A stretch of 64,000 nucleotides of DNA from Muribaculaceae bacterium (GCA_022509205.1 JAFLTR010000002.1:1-64000); one strand, 5' to 3'; numbered from the stretch's first letter, positions 27,332 through 36,741 are shown. The notes: generated by a model not told the origin, from the sequence alone. Numbers and translations: made by a program.

Positions 27332-27949
27332 TCAATAAATCGGTTTGAAATACTTGACATTAATGATATAGGGGATGCAATAACTCTGCTCTTCAGTGAA
27401 TCCGTAATAGCTTTTCAACACCAGATTCACCTCCGAATTATAACCTACATATTGCAACGGCATCTGTATCCCTGTTCCCCATTTGGTGGTGGTTGACAAG
27501 TATGTATTTTTGTAGACAAAACTGGTTGTACCATTCGGCAGATATTCACTGTTGCCGGTCGGACCCGTGCTAATATCCTCATAAAGATCCTTTATACTCT
27601 CCCTTAAGAAACGGAAATAAACCAAATCCCCGTTTGATACCATTTCTTCAAAGTCAGCACTGACGACCTGCATATATACATAGCCCTCCTCATCAAGTTT
27701 ATAAAAAGGCGCGTTCTCACCCCATACTTCTCCGTTTCCATCGACTGACTCGCATGTAACGATATCTTTATAGTCTTCCGGAAGTTCCAAAGCCACATTA
27801 TGGTTTGATAAATACCAGTTGCAGGCACGTTCCTCCTCTCTAAGCAATTCCGAATAACTCTGAGTCTTGCTGCAACTTCCGAAAATGCTCACAGCCAAAA
27901 GACCTACCGAAATATAAGATAATATTTTATTTTTTCCTCTTTTTATCAT
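27332..27949 (-). CDS. DUF4827 family lipoprotein
   Basis: A 205-aa lipoprotein with a signal ending in a lipobox (AVSIFGSCSK; Cys about 26). The mature part is FKBP-like in flavour (MVSNGDLVYFRFLRES near the middle, GTGIQMPLQYVGYNSEVNLVLKS toward the end). It resembles the DUF4827 family, which is found beside glmM/nrnA in Bacteroidales. Function is unknown; a peptidyl-prolyl-isomerase-like fold is only a guess. Its ATG overlaps the nrnA stop by one base (TAATG), implying coupled translation. Confidence 0.8.
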   Translation of the reverse strand: MIKRGKNKILSYISVGLLAVSIFGSCSKTQSYSELLREEERACNWYLSNHNVALELPEDYKDIVTCESVDGNGEVWGENAPFYKLDEEGYVYMQVVSADFEEMVSNGDLVYFRFLRESIKDLYEDISTGPTGNSEYLPNGTTSFVYKNTYLSTTTKWGTGIQMPLQYVGYNSEVNLVLKSYYGFTEEQSYCIPYIINVKYFKPIY

Positions 27950-28971
27950 TATTTCAAATATTTGTCAAATTCATCCATATTGGCAATTAGAATATTCCTA
28001 CATTCCATAAGACTTCCATGAAATTCCGCTCCGGCCGCCTGAATATGTCCTCCGCCCCCATAAAGTTTTTTACATATTTCAGACACGGGGAAATCACGAC
28101 AACTTCTTCCTGAAATCTTCACACAGTCCGGATCTTCCCTCATAAAGATGGAATAAATCATACCCCTTACCTCCAATGGACGGTTGACGAGTCCCTCAGT
28201 GTCTCCTTTTTCGTAAGAAAACTTTTTCAATTCCTCCTGATCAAGGGTAATTAATGCACATTTATGCTCCGGGAAAATCTCCATTTTCTGAGACAGTGCA
28301 TAGGCCTCAAGTTTCAGACTGTTAAGACTGCGAGTATTCAATGCCTCTTTGATTATCCGGTCTTTATCCACATCCTTCTCCAACAATCGCATCAGAATGT
28401 CATATAAATCAGGATAATTCACATTCACAGTGAAATTACGCGTATCGGTTATAATACCTGCAAGGATACATGTGGCACAATCTTTATCGACCTTCTCATA
28501 CAAACCCATTGCGGCTATAATGCGGAAAACCAGCTCACAAGTAGAAGACATACGGGGATATGAGAAAGTTAGTTCGGCGAAACTATCAGGTTCCGTGTGA
28601 TGATCTATCAGGACTTTAGGTGCTGCAGCCCCCTGAATTAAAGGAGCCAAAGCATCTTGGCGTGAAGGGGTATTGAAATCACAACATATTATCAGGTCAC
28701 TTTTCTCTACTGTAGTTTCACAAAATTCTTTATGACTTGTATAGACAGCAATTTCTTTGAAGCCGGGAAGAAAGGCAAGACTTTGCGGTGCTTTGTCGGG
28801 CACAACTACAGTAGCCTCTTTCCCCATACTGCGAAGTAAATGCCATAATCCCAATGTGCTGCCGATAGCATCGCCATCCGGTCGTACATGACATGTCAGA
28901 ACCACCCGTTCACTTGAATCAAGCTTTTTGAGCAATTCCTTTGCCAGTCTTTTCTCTATTATTTTTTCCAT
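27949..28971 (-). CDS. nrnA: DHH-family bifunctional oligoribonuclease/PAP phosphatase (NrnA-like)
   Basis: A 340-aa DHH/DHHA1 phosphoesterase. NrnA-type enzymes degrade short oligonucleotides and 3'-phosphoadenosine 5'-phosphate. Motifs are HVRPDGDAIGS, CCDFNTP, the signature LIDHHTEPD, and the DHHA1 glycine loop GGGGHIQAAG. The track start at 29046 is too early. The -7 box TAAATTTG (28984-28991, minus) lies between it and the ATG at 28971, and the 25 extra residues are not family-like. It probably heads the run toward glmM. Confidence 0.9.
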   Translation of the reverse strand: MEKIIEKRLAKELLKKLDSSERVVLTCHVRPDGDAIGSTLGLWHLLRSMGKEATVVVPDKAPQSLAFLPGFKEIAVYTSHKEFCETTVEKSDLIICCDFNTPSRQDALAPLIQGAAAPKVLIDHHTEPDSFAELTFSYPRMSSTCELVFRIIAAMGLYEKVDKDCATCILAGIITDTRNFTVNVNYPDLYDILMRLLEKDVDKDRIIKEALNTRSLNSLKLEAYALSQKMEIFPEHKCALITLDQEELKKFSYEKGDTEGLVNRPLEVRGMIYSIFMREDPDCVKISGRSCRDFPVSEICKKLYGGGGHIQAAGAEFHGSLMECRNILIANMDEFDKYLK

Positions 28972-28983
28972 CTCTTGAATTTG

Positions 28984-28991
28984 CAAATTTA
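28984..28991 (-). promoter_or_regulatory. -7 promoter box for nrnA
   Basis: The minus strand reads TAAATTTG twelve bases before the ATG at 28971. It supports the shorter nrnA start and a very short leader. Confidence 0.5.
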
Positions 28992-29103
28992 CGAAATTCC
29001 TACGCATTTCCCAACTCAATTTTCCGCTTATTTGGATATGAACCATTCCACCTTCAGAACGTTTAAATAATATATATGTTTTATTATTTTAAAAAATCTG
29101 ATT

Positions 29104-29412
29104 ATGAAAAAGTTAGCTTTATTATTATGTGGCATTGGAGCGTTAGCGTTTGTAAGTGCAAGTGCATCTGATTATGTAACCTCACAAAATGAACCTCAGG
29201 CACAGGAACAGTGTCAGCCTGCTCCTTGTTATCCCGACTCAACTTGCTATCAGCTTCCCTACAATCTACCTGCTGCCAATGTGCCTTGCACAACAGATAC
29301 AATTTGCAACCCGGCTCCTTGCAATGTTGCGGCTCCTTGCTACACTCCAACACCTTGCACCACACCGGCTCCTGCACAGACTCAAAATACCTCATACAAC
29401 GGTTGCTGCTGA
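29104..29412 (+). CDS. Small secreted cysteine/proline-rich protein
   Basis: A 102-aa protein I do not recognise. It has a clean Sec signal peptide (MKKLALLLCGIGALAFVSASA) and a mature region of about 80 residues with ten cysteines. These mostly follow proline in repeated units such as QPAPCY, NPAPCN, AAPCYTP and PTPCTTP, and the protein ends in GCC. Thr, Pro and Gln dominate and there is no charged core. It could be a disulphide-linked or metal-binding envelope peptide. The alternative frames at this locus (29102-29483) are shadows. The gene stands alone between the nrnA promoter and a terminator, so it is probably its own transcript. Reality is supported by the signal peptide, its own terminator and the patterned cysteines. 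Confidence 0.72.
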   Translation: MKKLALLLCGIGALAFVSASASDYVTSQNEPQAQEQCQPAPCYPDSTCYQLPYNLPAANVPCTTDTICNPAPCNVAAPCYTPTPCTTPAPAQTQNTSYNGCC

Positions 29413-29466
29413 AATTTAGCAGTTACTTGGGGATAACGAGATCTCAATCAAATAACCCAAGCAATC

Positions 29467-29503
29467 AACATCCTAAATGTTGACTGTTTGGGATGTTTTT
29501 TGC
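29467..29503 (+). terminator. Intrinsic terminator after the Cys-rich gene
   Basis: AACATCCTAAA pairs with TTTGGGATGTT (one U-G) across a nine-base loop and runs straight into TTTTTT. This is a good rho-independent terminator. Confidence 0.75.
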
Positions 29504-29647
29504 TTGTTTCGCACTTTTCAATTCCGGTAAGATGGATCGATAAGTAAAAAATTGACGTATACTTTTTTATTTTTGCAATTTCCCTTTTTCGCTATACAAA
29601 GGCACAGTAATTTTCTAAGTGTCTTAGGTGACTTTAATAATTTTTCC

Positions 29648-29655
29648 TAATTTTG
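29648..29655 (+). promoter_or_regulatory. -7 promoter box for maeB
   Basis: TAATTTTG matches TAnnTTTG 25 bases before the maeB ATG. A second possible promoter lies upstream (TTGAC at 29552 with TATTTTG at 29569), which would give a leader of about 100 nt. Confidence 0.45.
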
Positions 29656-29680
29656 CACAACCCTTAAAACTATATTTCAA

Positions 29681-31954
29681 ATGGCAAAAGTCACCAAAGA
29701 AATGGCCCTGGAATACCATGAAGAAGGTAAGCCGGGCAAAATTGAGATAGTACCGACAAAACCTTATTCATCGCAGCGCGACCTCGCCTTAGCATATTCT
29801 CCTGGCGTCGCTTTCCCCTGTCTGGAAATTGAAAAAGATCCCGAAGATGCCTACCGCTACACCAACAAGGGTAACCTTGTGGGAGTTATAAGCAACGGTT
29901 CCGCTGTATTGGGTCTTGGGAATATCGGTGCACTCGCCGGTAAACCGGTTATGGAAGGTAAGGCCCTCCTTTTTAAGATATTTGCCGGTCTGGATGCTTT
30001 CGATATTGAAATCAATGAGAAAGATCCTGAAAAATTAATACAAATCGTAAAATCAATCACTCCTACTTTCGGTGGCATCAACCTTGAAGATATAAAGGCT
30101 CCGGAATGTTTCACTATCGAGAGACGCCTTAAAGAGGAATGTGAGATACCAATCATGCACGACGATCAACATGGCACGGCCATTATTTCCGGAGCCGGCC
30201 TCCTCAATGCCCTAATGATTCAAGGTAAAAAAATCGAGGATATTAAATTAGTGGTCAACGGTGCCGGGGCTGCCGCTATCAGTTGCACAAAACTTTATGT
30301 TGCTCTCGGTGTAAAAACTGAAAATGTAGTTATGTGCGATTCAAAGGGTGTGATACGTGCCGATCGTGAAGGGCTGAACGCAGAGAAGAAAATATTCGCC
30401 ACCACCCGCGACCTTCATACCCTGGCAGAAGCCATGGTGGATGCCGATGTCTTCCTGGGTCTTAGTGTAAAAGGTGTGGTGACTCCTGAAATGATTAAGA
30501 CAATGGCGCCTCGTCCCATTGTGTTTGCGCTTGCAAACCCTGATCCTGAAATTACTTATGATGAAGCCATTGAATCGCGACCCGACGTGATAGTTGCCAC
30601 CGGGAGAAGCGATTATCCCAACCAGATCAATAATGTGATCGGGTTCCCATATATTTTCCGCGGGGCACTCGACTGCGGCGCCACAGCCATTAATGAAGAC
30701 ATGAAGATAGCGGCTGTGTATGCGATTGCCGATATTGCCCGTCTTCCTGTACCCGCAGTGGTCGATGAGGCATACGGTCGTAATAACATCAAATTCGGTC
30801 GCGATTATATACTTCCGAAACCCCTTGATCCCCGATTGCTTCTATGTGTAGCCCCGGCTGTGGCAGAAGCAGCAGCAAAATCGGGTATTGCCAAACGTCC
30901 CATCAAGAATTGGGATGATTATCAGGTGAAACTTCGCAAGATGATGGGCGACGACGGTAAGATGATGCGTCGTCTTGCAGAACTTGCACGCGAAGACAAG
31001 CGCAGAGTCGTGATATGCGAGGGCAATACCGACAATATGCTACGTGCTGCTGTCCGAGTTGCCAACGATGGAGTATGCCGTCCGGTAGTGCTTGGAAATG
31101 AAGAGATGATTGAAAAGCGGGCCAATCGACTTGGTCTTGATCTCTCGGGAGTGGAGATTGTCAATCCACGCCACGACCGCGAAGAAGTGACACGTCATCG
31201 TTATGCTTCAATACTTGCCGACAAGAAAGGTCGTCAGGGTTATACCTACGATCTAGCTCTTGAGAAAATGTACGACCGTTCCTACTTCGGCATCATGATG
31301 GTAGAGGCCGGAGATGCTGACTCCTGTTTAGTTGCTTCATATTCAGCAGGAGAAACCGTTGCTGTTGACCTGGCTTCTATTATTGGGATTCAGGATGGCT
31401 TCGATCATTTCGCAACCATGCATGTGCTCAATACCAGAAAAGGAACTTTTTTCATTGCCGATACTGCCGTGAATCCGGATGCCGACACAAAGGCCCTCGT
31501 AGACATTTCTCGTTTGGCCGACAAGGCTGTGAGATTCTTCGCCTCTGAACCGGTGATTGCAATGTTAAGTTACAGTAATTTCGGGTCCTCACAATCTCCC
31601 GAAGCTACCAAAGCAGCCGAAGCAGTCAAGATTCTCCACGAGAAATATCCCGAAATAAAGATTGATGGTGAAATGCAAGTGGATTTTGCATTGAGTACCA
31701 AGCGACGCGATGAGCGGTTCCCGTTCAATTATATCAAGGGTAAGAAGGTTAATACATTAGTGTTCCCAAATCTGACAGCTGCAAACGTCACCGGAAAATT
31801 CCTCCTCAGTATGGGTATCGGTTCTATCATAGGACCTATCCAGGTGGGTCTTAAAAAACCGGTCTACTTCGTCAACGGTAATGCCACAGAGAGTGAAATC
31901 TACGACCTCGTTACAATTTCGGCTGTTGAAGCAAGCCTCGTTCATAAGAAATAA
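29681..31954 (+). CDS. maeB: NADP-dependent malic enzyme with C-terminal phosphotransacetylase domain
   Basis: A 757-aa MaeB-type enzyme that decarboxylates malate to pyruvate. The N-terminal malic enzyme domain (about 1-430) shows [18 protein letters not shown], the Rossmann [15 protein letters not shown] and [23 protein letters not shown]. The C-terminal part (about 430-757) is a phosphate acetyl/butyryltransferase-like domain, known in this family to be regulatory rather than catalytic. Length fits the fusion. It converges on mdh with a shared terminator, giving a malate-centred pair. Confidence 0.95.
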   Translation: MAKVTKEMALEYHEEGKPGKIEIVPTKPYSSQRDLALAYSPGVAFPCLEIEKDPEDAYRYTNKGNLVGVISNGSAVLGLGNIGALAGKPVMEGKALLFKIFAGLDAFDIEINEKDPEKLIQIVKSITPTFGGINLEDIKAPECFTIERRLKEECEIPIMHDDQHGTAIISGAGLLNALMIQGKKIEDIKLVVNGAGAAAISCTKLYVALGVKTENVVMCDSKGVIRADREGLNAEKKIFATTRDLHTLAEAMVDADVFLGLSVKGVVTPEMIKTMAPRPIVFALANPDPEITYDEAIESRPDVIVATGRSDYPNQINNVIGFPYIFRGALDCGATAINEDMKIAAVYAIADIARLPVPAVVDEAYGRNNIKFGRDYILPKPLDPRLLLCVAPAVAEAAAKSGIAKRPIKNWDDYQVKLRKMMGDDGKMMRRLAELAREDKRRVVICEGNTDNMLRAAVRVANDGVCRPVVLGNEEMIEKRANRLGLDLSGVEIVNPRHDREEVTRHRYASILADKKGRQGYTYDLALEKMYDRSYFGIMMVEAGDADSCLVASYSAGETVAVDLASIIGIQDGFDHFATMHVLNTRKGTFFIADTAVNPDADTKALVDISRLADKAVRFFASEPVIAMLSYSNFGSSQSPEATKAAEAVKILHEKYPEIKIDGEMQVDFALSTKRRDERFPFNYIKGKKVNTLVFPNLTAANVTGKFLLSMGIGSIIGPIQVGLKKPVYFVNGNATESEIYDLVTISAVEASLVHKK

Positions 31955-31976
31955 GAACTGACAGCAACCCTGATAC

Positions 31977-32013
31977 AAAAAAGATGCAGACTGATAAAAT
32001 CTGCATCTTTTTT
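31977..32013. terminator. Bidirectional terminator between maeB and mdh
   Basis: AAAAAAGATGCAGA and TCTGCATCTTTTTT form a perfect 14-bp stem with a nine-base loop. The A/T ends give U-tracts in both directions, fitting the convergent maeB/mdh arrangement. Confidence 0.8.
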
Positions 32014-32074
32014 GTATGTTCTTATCTATTTTTAAGAGTTTACACTTCTCTTTTTATAGATTCTAAACCTTGTT

Positions 32075-33004
32075 TTATTCAGGGAGAGCTGAGTTGGTTT
32101 TGCGAACTGCCTCTGCGCTCTTGCGGAAAAGTTCTTTCTCCTCCTCATTGAGCGGCAATTCAATAATTTTCTTGATACCGCCTTTACCGAGCAGACAGGG
32201 CACTCCGATGCAAAGATCACTCTCGCCGTATTCACCCTCTACCAAAGCAGAGCAAGGGATGATGGCATCTTGATCGTGGATTACAGCTTCAGCCACTTCT
32301 GCTGCAGCAGCTCCCGGAGCATACCATGCAGAGGTGCCAAGAAGTTTTGTAAGTGTTGCACCTCCAACCATAGTATCTGCTACTATTTTGTCGAGCTGCT
32401 CGTCGCTTAGACATTCCTTAACGGGCACTCCTCTCAAAGTTGCAAATCTCTTAAGAGGTATCATGGTGGTGTCACCGTGACCGCCGATCACCATACCTTC
32501 CACTTCATTCGGATTGGCCTTCATCTCTTGACTGAGATAATATTTGAAGCGGCTGCTGTCGAGCGCACCACCCATACCGATGATACGATTTTTGGGCAAT
32601 CCTGAAACCTTGTGGATCAAATAGGTCATAGTATCCATTGGGTTAGAAACGCAAATTATGACAGCATTGGGGCTATATTTCAACACGCTCTCTGTTACAC
32701 TCTTCACAATCCCGGCATTCACTCCGATGAGCTCCTCGCGTGTCATACCGGGTTTCCTTGGGATACCGGAGGTAATGATCACGACGTCACTGTCCTTGGT
32801 TGCCTCATAATCACTTGTGACACCTTTGATGCGAGTATTCATATCCAGAAGGTTAGCTGTCTGCATCATGTCCATAGCCTTTCCTTCAGATACACCCTCT
32901 TTAATATCTATCATCACAACTTCATCGGCCACCCCACGGATAGCCAATACATTTGCGGCAGTGGCACCTACATTACCGGCACCTACAACTGTAATTTTTG
33001 ACAT
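32075..33004 (-). CDS. mdh: Malate dehydrogenase (LDH-like)
   Basis: A 309-aa NAD-dependent malate dehydrogenase of the lactate-dehydrogenase-like class. It starts with the Rossmann VVGAGNVGATAANVLA. The substrate-discriminating loop SGIPRKPGMTREEL (about 79-92) has the Arg pair that selects dicarboxylates. Further motifs are VSNPMDTMTYL and the catalytic His176 in VIGGHGDTT. In Bacteroides it serves the reductive branch to fumarate and succinate. The gene is monocistronic, with the -7 box TATCTTTG on the minus strand at 33074-33081 and a shared terminator with maeB. Confidence 0.95.
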   Translation of the reverse strand: MSKITVVGAGNVGATAANVLAIRGVADEVVMIDIKEGVSEGKAMDMMQTANLLDMNTRIKGVTSDYEATKDSDVVIITSGIPRKPGMTREELIGVNAGIVKSVTESVLKYSPNAVIICVSNPMDTMTYLIHKVSGLPKNRIIGMGGALDSSRFKYYLSQEMKANPNEVEGMVIGGHGDTTMIPLKRFATLRGVPVKECLSDEQLDKIVADTMVGGATLTKLLGTSAWYAPGAAAAEVAEAVIHDQDAIIPCSALVEGEYGESDLCIGVPCLLGKGGIKKIIELPLNEEEKELFRKSAEAVRKTNSALPE

Positions 33005-33073
33005 AACTTTATTTATTATATGGTTTATTTACTACGTTTCCCTACCCAAGTCCAGCAGGAGGGTCTAATAGTG

Positions 33074-33081
33074 CAAAGATA
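33074..33081 (-). promoter_or_regulatory. -7 promoter box for mdh
   Basis: The minus strand reads TATCTTTG about 70 nt upstream of the mdh ATG. No clear -33 box was found at the usual spacing. Confidence 0.45.
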
Positions 33082-33146
33082 TTGATTTTTTCTTGAATTA
33101 TGAAGAAAAATTCAAGGTTGGTTGTATCCTGAATTTATTTCTTTTT

Positions 33147-33752
33147 TTATTCCTCCAAAGGTTTCGGCCCTTCCCTTACAATCTCGGGAGTTTCACCGAT
33201 ACAGTCTATAATGGCAGAGGGCTGCAAGGAACCTTCCTCCCCTTTAATTATGAGGTCGATCTTGTTGTTGTAGGCTTCTTCGATCAGATCCGGATTTGTT
33301 CCAAAATCATCATCTTCAAACTTGATCGATGTTGACAACAAAGGATTTCCGAGTGCTTCCACTATTTTTCTGACAGCCTCATTATCAGGTATCCTTATTC
33401 CAACAATTTTCCTACCCTTAAAGGCCCTGGGAAGAGATGAAGAGGCCTTGAAGAGGAAAGTGAATGGTCCCGGCATGTTTTCTTTCATAAGTTTGAACGC
33501 ATAATTATCAAACTTTGCATAATCCGACACCATCGAAATATCATTACAAAGTATCGACAGGTTAGTTTTCTCCGGGTTTATCCCTTTCAGACGACACACT
33601 TTCTCTATTGCCTTGGGGTTCAAGGCATCACAGGCTATAGCATAGAGAGTGTCGGTGGGAAGAATGATTACTCCACCATCTTTCAGCACTTCAACAGTGG
33701 CTTCGATCTGATTTTCGGCTATGTTGTCGTTGTAAATCCTTAATGTTTCCAT
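33147..33752 (-). CDS. tsaC: L-threonylcarbamoyladenylate synthase (short TsaC/YrdC type)
   Basis: A 201-aa YrdC-domain protein making threonylcarbamoyl-AMP for the tRNA t6A37 modification. The start METLRIYNDN at 33752 is chosen over the listed 33791, because it gives the usual family N-terminus ahead of GGVIILPTDTLYAIACDA. Further motifs are NPEKTNLSILC, MPGPFTFLFKAS and the C-terminal SLQPSAIIDC. It lacks the Sua5 C-terminal domain. The first 62 bases overlap the preceding Cys-rich membrane protein ORF out of frame. Confidence 0.92.
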   Translation of the reverse strand: METLRIYNDNIAENQIEATVEVLKDGGVIILPTDTLYAIACDALNPKAIEKVCRLKGINPEKTNLSILCNDISMVSDYAKFDNYAFKLMKENMPGPFTFLFKASSSLPRAFKGRKIVGIRIPDNEAVRKIVEALGNPLLSTSIKFEDDDFGTNPDLIEEAYNNKIDLIIKGEEGSLQPSAIIDCIGETPEIVREGPKPLEE

Positions 33753-33936
33753 TCTCTCTTCGTTTTTTATTGCAACTGTCTTCCAATGCACAACCGCAAC
33801 AACCGTTTGAATCCTTGCTTTTGTTCTTCTTGACCAGTTTCCAGATTATCCAGCAACAAGCCGCCAATAGGGCTAAGCCAACCAACGAATACTGGATGAT
33901 CATATCCGGTGAATATCCTTGTTCCGATCCGGTCAT
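33691..33936 (-). CDS. Small FeoB-associated-like Cys-rich membrane protein
   Basis: An 81-aa protein with one transmembrane helix (about 14-35, IIQYSLVGLALLAACCWIIWKLV) followed by a basic stretch and the GCCGCALEDSC cluster near 46-56. This layout resembles the FeoB-associated Cys-rich membrane protein family, but no feo gene is nearby, so an iron role is unproven. The ATG overlaps the topB stop (ATGA). The final 20 residues (ENGNIKDLQRQHSRKSDRSHC) lie inside the tsaC start region in another frame and look unselected. It could be a real protein with a chance tail, or a slightly longer version of a natural shorter one. Confidence 0.65.
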   Translation of the reverse strand: MTGSEQGYSPDMIIQYSLVGLALLAACCWIIWKLVKKNKSKDSNGCCGCALEDSCNKKRRENGNIKDLQRQHSRKSDRSHC

Positions 33937-35792
33937 TTATCTTTTTTAGATGTTTTCTTACCCTGTTTCTTTTTTGGCTCTTCATTATGTTGGTCCGTGA
34001 TGATACGTCGATCGCTTCCATCCTGCATCACCGATAACGTGATCTCAGTCACCATGGCTTTTATTTCGGATATGAAGTCCTCCGGACTATACTCTCCTTT
34101 CTCGATCTGACGCAGCTTTCCCTCCCAAATGCCGGTAAGTCTGGCACTTTTCAGCAGCTCTTCCTTAATCACAGTCATCAGATCTTTAGCCGCATCAGTA
34201 GCCTTAATTGATTTCCTCTCTTTCACGATATAGCCGCGTTTATAAAGTATTTCAATTATTGCAGCTCTTGTGGAGGGGCGTCCGATACCATTCGCTTTGA
34301 GAGCTTCTCTCAGATCTTCGTCGTTAACTGTGGCTCCGGCTGTCTCCATCGCTTTCAAGAGGGTTCCTTCGGTGTAATATTTCGGAGGCTGAGTGGTCTT
34401 TTTCACAAGTTTAGGTTCATGAGGTCCCGTTTCTCCCTTTGAGAATTCAGGAAGAATGGCTTCCTCCTCCTTATCATCTTTTTTATCATCATCTCCTCCG
34501 GTGTCATTGACATACACAGCCTTCCAGCCCAAGGATGTCACAGTGCGTCCGGTTGCTTTAAACCCATATTTATCACATTCTCCGGTAACTATAGTCTGCA
34601 TAAATGTAAAATCCGGATAAAACACAGAAATAAATCTTTTGGCTATAATGTCAAATATTTTTAATTCCGTATCGGTCAGATTGGCCGGCAACGACTGACC
34701 GGTTGGAATGATGGCATGGTGGTCCGTGACCTTCGAATTGTCAAAAACTTTCTTGCTTTTGGCAAGTTTGTTCCCTCTCAACGGTTCAAGCAAATTTTGA
34801 TAACGGCTTAGGGAGTTCAGGATATTCTTGCAATTTTTATAGACATCATCAGGGAGATAGGTGGTATCGACTCTGGGGTAAGTTGTCACTTTTTTTTCAT
34901 ACAACGACTGCACAGTCTTTAGAGTCTCTTCTGCTCCCAGATTTAATTTCCTGTTACATTCCACTTGCAATGAAGTGAGATCGAAAAGTCTTGGAGGAGC
35001 CTCTTTACCGGTTTTTTTTGTAATATCCTTAATAATGAACGGGAGATCCTTTATCTTTTGAATTATCTCATCCCCTTTTTCTCTCTTTTCGAATCTTTTC
35101 CCTGTGTAAGAAAAAAGTACATTCCTGTAGATCGTTTTGAGTTCCCAATAATCCTGAGGTACAAAATTCTCTATTTCCAACTGACGGTTAACCACCAGGG
35201 CCAAAGTAGGGGTCTGTACCCTACCGATGGATAATATCTGGCCTCGACCTCCATATTTCAAAGAATAAAGTCTTGTGGAATTTATTCCCAAAACCCAGTC
35301 TCCAATAGCACGACAGAGACCGGCCAGATAAAGACTTTCATAATGTTTCTCCGGTTTCAGGTTATTAAAGCCTTCCCGGATTGCATCATCCGTCATGGAG
35401 TTTATCCAGAGCCGTTTCACAGGTTTCTTACAACCTGCTTTCTGCATTACCCATCGCTGAATCAATTCACCCTCCTGGCCGGCATCACCGCAATTTATTA
35501 TTTCGTCGCATTGCAAAATTAGCCGGGCTATGGTCTCGAATTGCTTTTTGTAAGTTTCATTGTCGATAAGCCGAATTCCAAAACGTGGCGGTATCATAGG
35601 AAGAGCCGACATAGTCCAGTGCTTCCAATTGGGAGTATAATCCGAGGGCTCCTTAAGACAACACAGATGGCCGAACGTCCAAGTGACACAATATCCGTTA
35701 CCCTCTATATATCCATCATGACGTGAGGTTGCACCTAAGATCCTTGCAATATCGCGGCCTACACTCGGTTTCTCAGTGATACAAAGAATCAT
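33933..35792 (-). CDS. topB: DNA topoisomerase III
   Basis: A 619-aa type IA topoisomerase that relaxes or decatenates DNA through a 5'-phosphotyrosine link. It has the TOPRIM N-terminus (CITEKPSVGRDIARILG; acidic triad region CGDAGQEGELI) and the active-site tyrosine in VTTYPRVDTTYLP (about 307). GIGRPSTRAAIIEILYKRGYI also appears. The Lys-rich end (EEPKKKQGKKTSKKDK) shows no zinc fingers. It overlaps mazG upstream by four bases and the Cys-rich gene downstream by three, so mazG-topB-small gene-tsaC look like one operon. Confidence 0.93.
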   Translation of the reverse strand: MILCITEKPSVGRDIARILGATSRHDGYIEGNGYCVTWTFGHLCCLKEPSDYTPNWKHWTMSALPMIPPRFGIRLIDNETYKKQFETIARLILQCDEIINCGDAGQEGELIQRWVMQKAGCKKPVKRLWINSMTDDAIREGFNNLKPEKHYESLYLAGLCRAIGDWVLGINSTRLYSLKYGGRGQILSIGRVQTPTLALVVNRQLEIENFVPQDYWELKTIYRNVLFSYTGKRFEKREKGDEIIQKIKDLPFIIKDITKKTGKEAPPRLFDLTSLQVECNRKLNLGAEETLKTVQSLYEKKVTTYPRVDTTYLPDDVYKNCKNILNSLSRYQNLLEPLRGNKLAKSKKVFDNSKVTDHHAIIPTGQSLPANLTDTELKIFDIIAKRFISVFYPDFTFMQTIVTGECDKYGFKATGRTVTSLGWKAVYVNDTGGDDDKKDDKEEEAILPEFSKGETGPHEPKLVKKTTQPPKYYTEGTLLKAMETAGATVNDEDLREALKANGIGRPSTRAAIIEILYKRGYIVKERKSIKATDAAKDLMTVIKEELLKSARLTGIWEGKLRQIEKGEYSPEDFISEIKAMVTEITLSVMQDGSDRRIITDQHNEEPKKKQGKKTSKKDK

Positions 35793-36613
35793 TTGTTTTC
35801 TTTATCGTTTTCAAGACCCAAAGGTTGTCCATGCTCAAGATCCTTCGCTTCTTCCCAGATCTTATCCATTTCAGCAAGGGTCATATCTTTCAGATTCTTA
35901 CCCATATCTTTGGCCCTCGATTCAAGATATCCGAATCTTCTTATAAATTTACGGTTAGTCTTTTCAAGTGCATTCTCCGGATTCACGCCATAAAGACGAG
36001 CAGCATTAATCACAGCAAACATAAGGTCGCCAAACTCCTGCTCGAGTTTATCTTTATCGCCGCTCTTTATTTCTGCTTCCACTTCATCTGCCTCCTCTTT
36101 TACCTTTTGCCACACCTGTTCCCTCTCTTCCCAGTCAAAACCCACATTCGCCGCTTTTTCCTGAATACGGTTGGCTTTTATCAGCGATGGCAAGGATTTA
36201 GGCACTCCGGAAAGCACTGTCTTGTTGCCTCCCTTTTCCTTAAGTTTGATCTGCTCCCAATTCTTAGAAACTTCCTCCGGAGAATCTGCCGTCACATTGC
36301 CATATATATGTGGATGTCGGAAAATAAGCTTATCGGTCAAAGTATTACATACATCAGCGATATCAAACCGACCTTTTTCACTTGCAATCTTTGAATAAAA
36401 GCCAATGTGAAGCAATACATCTCCGAGTTCCTTCTTAATATTGTTAACGTCATCATCAAGGAGAGCATCCGTAAGTTCATAAACTTCCTCAATCGTATTA
36501 GCCCTTAAGGATTCATTAGTTTGCTTTGCGTCCCACGGACATTTCTCTCTCAAAGTGTCTAATACATTTAAAAACCTAAGGAATGCCTCGCTTTTTTCTT
36601 TCTCAGAATGCAT
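35789..36613 (-). CDS. mazG: Nucleoside triphosphate pyrophosphohydrolase MazG
   Basis: A 274-aa two-domain MazG, a house-cleaning NTP pyrophosphohydrolase. The first domain has CPWDAKQTNESL and the metal motif NTIEEVYELTDALLDDD..ELGDVL. The second has EEREQVWQKVKEEADEVEAEI..EFGDLMFAVINAARL. The length fits the E. coli-type tandem enzyme. Its stop codon overlaps the topB start (four bases). A palindrome with a -7 box lies 100 bases upstream of the ATG. Confidence 0.94.
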   Translation of the reverse strand: MHSEKEKSEAFLRFLNVLDTLREKCPWDAKQTNESLRANTIEEVYELTDALLDDDVNNIKKELGDVLLHIGFYSKIASEKGRFDIADVCNTLTDKLIFRHPHIYGNVTADSPEEVSKNWEQIKLKEKGGNKTVLSGVPKSLPSLIKANRIQEKAANVGFDWEEREQVWQKVKEEADEVEAEIKSGDKDKLEQEFGDLMFAVINAARLYGVNPENALEKTNRKFIRRFGYLESRAKDMGKNLKDMTLAEMDKIWEEAKDLEHGQPLGLENDKENK

Positions 36614-36713
36614 CTTTAATATCTTTATATTTTAATGGGTTAGCTTTTCATAGCATTTTTTCCATTCATGAGGTTTTTTTATGAAAAACCCATAATCTGC
36701 CGTTTAAAACCCA

Positions 36714-36741
36714 TTGGCAAAATTAATGAATTTTTTGCCAA
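36714..36741. promoter_or_regulatory. Palindrome TTGGCAAAA-N10-TTTTGCCAA over the mazG promoter
   Basis: Perfect nine-base arms at 36714-36722 and 36733-36741. On the minus strand TAATTTTG (36725-36718) inside it matches the -7 box of a mazG promoter. The region also lies upstream of the divergent flippase-like gene, so the palindrome could be an operator or part of divergent promoters. Confidence 0.5.

Noticed and set aside
29102-29483. Other ORFs over the Cys-rich gene (minus 97 aa; plus 76 and 90 aa)
   Set aside because: Only the 102-aa frame has a signal peptide and an ordered cysteine pattern, and ends before the terminator.
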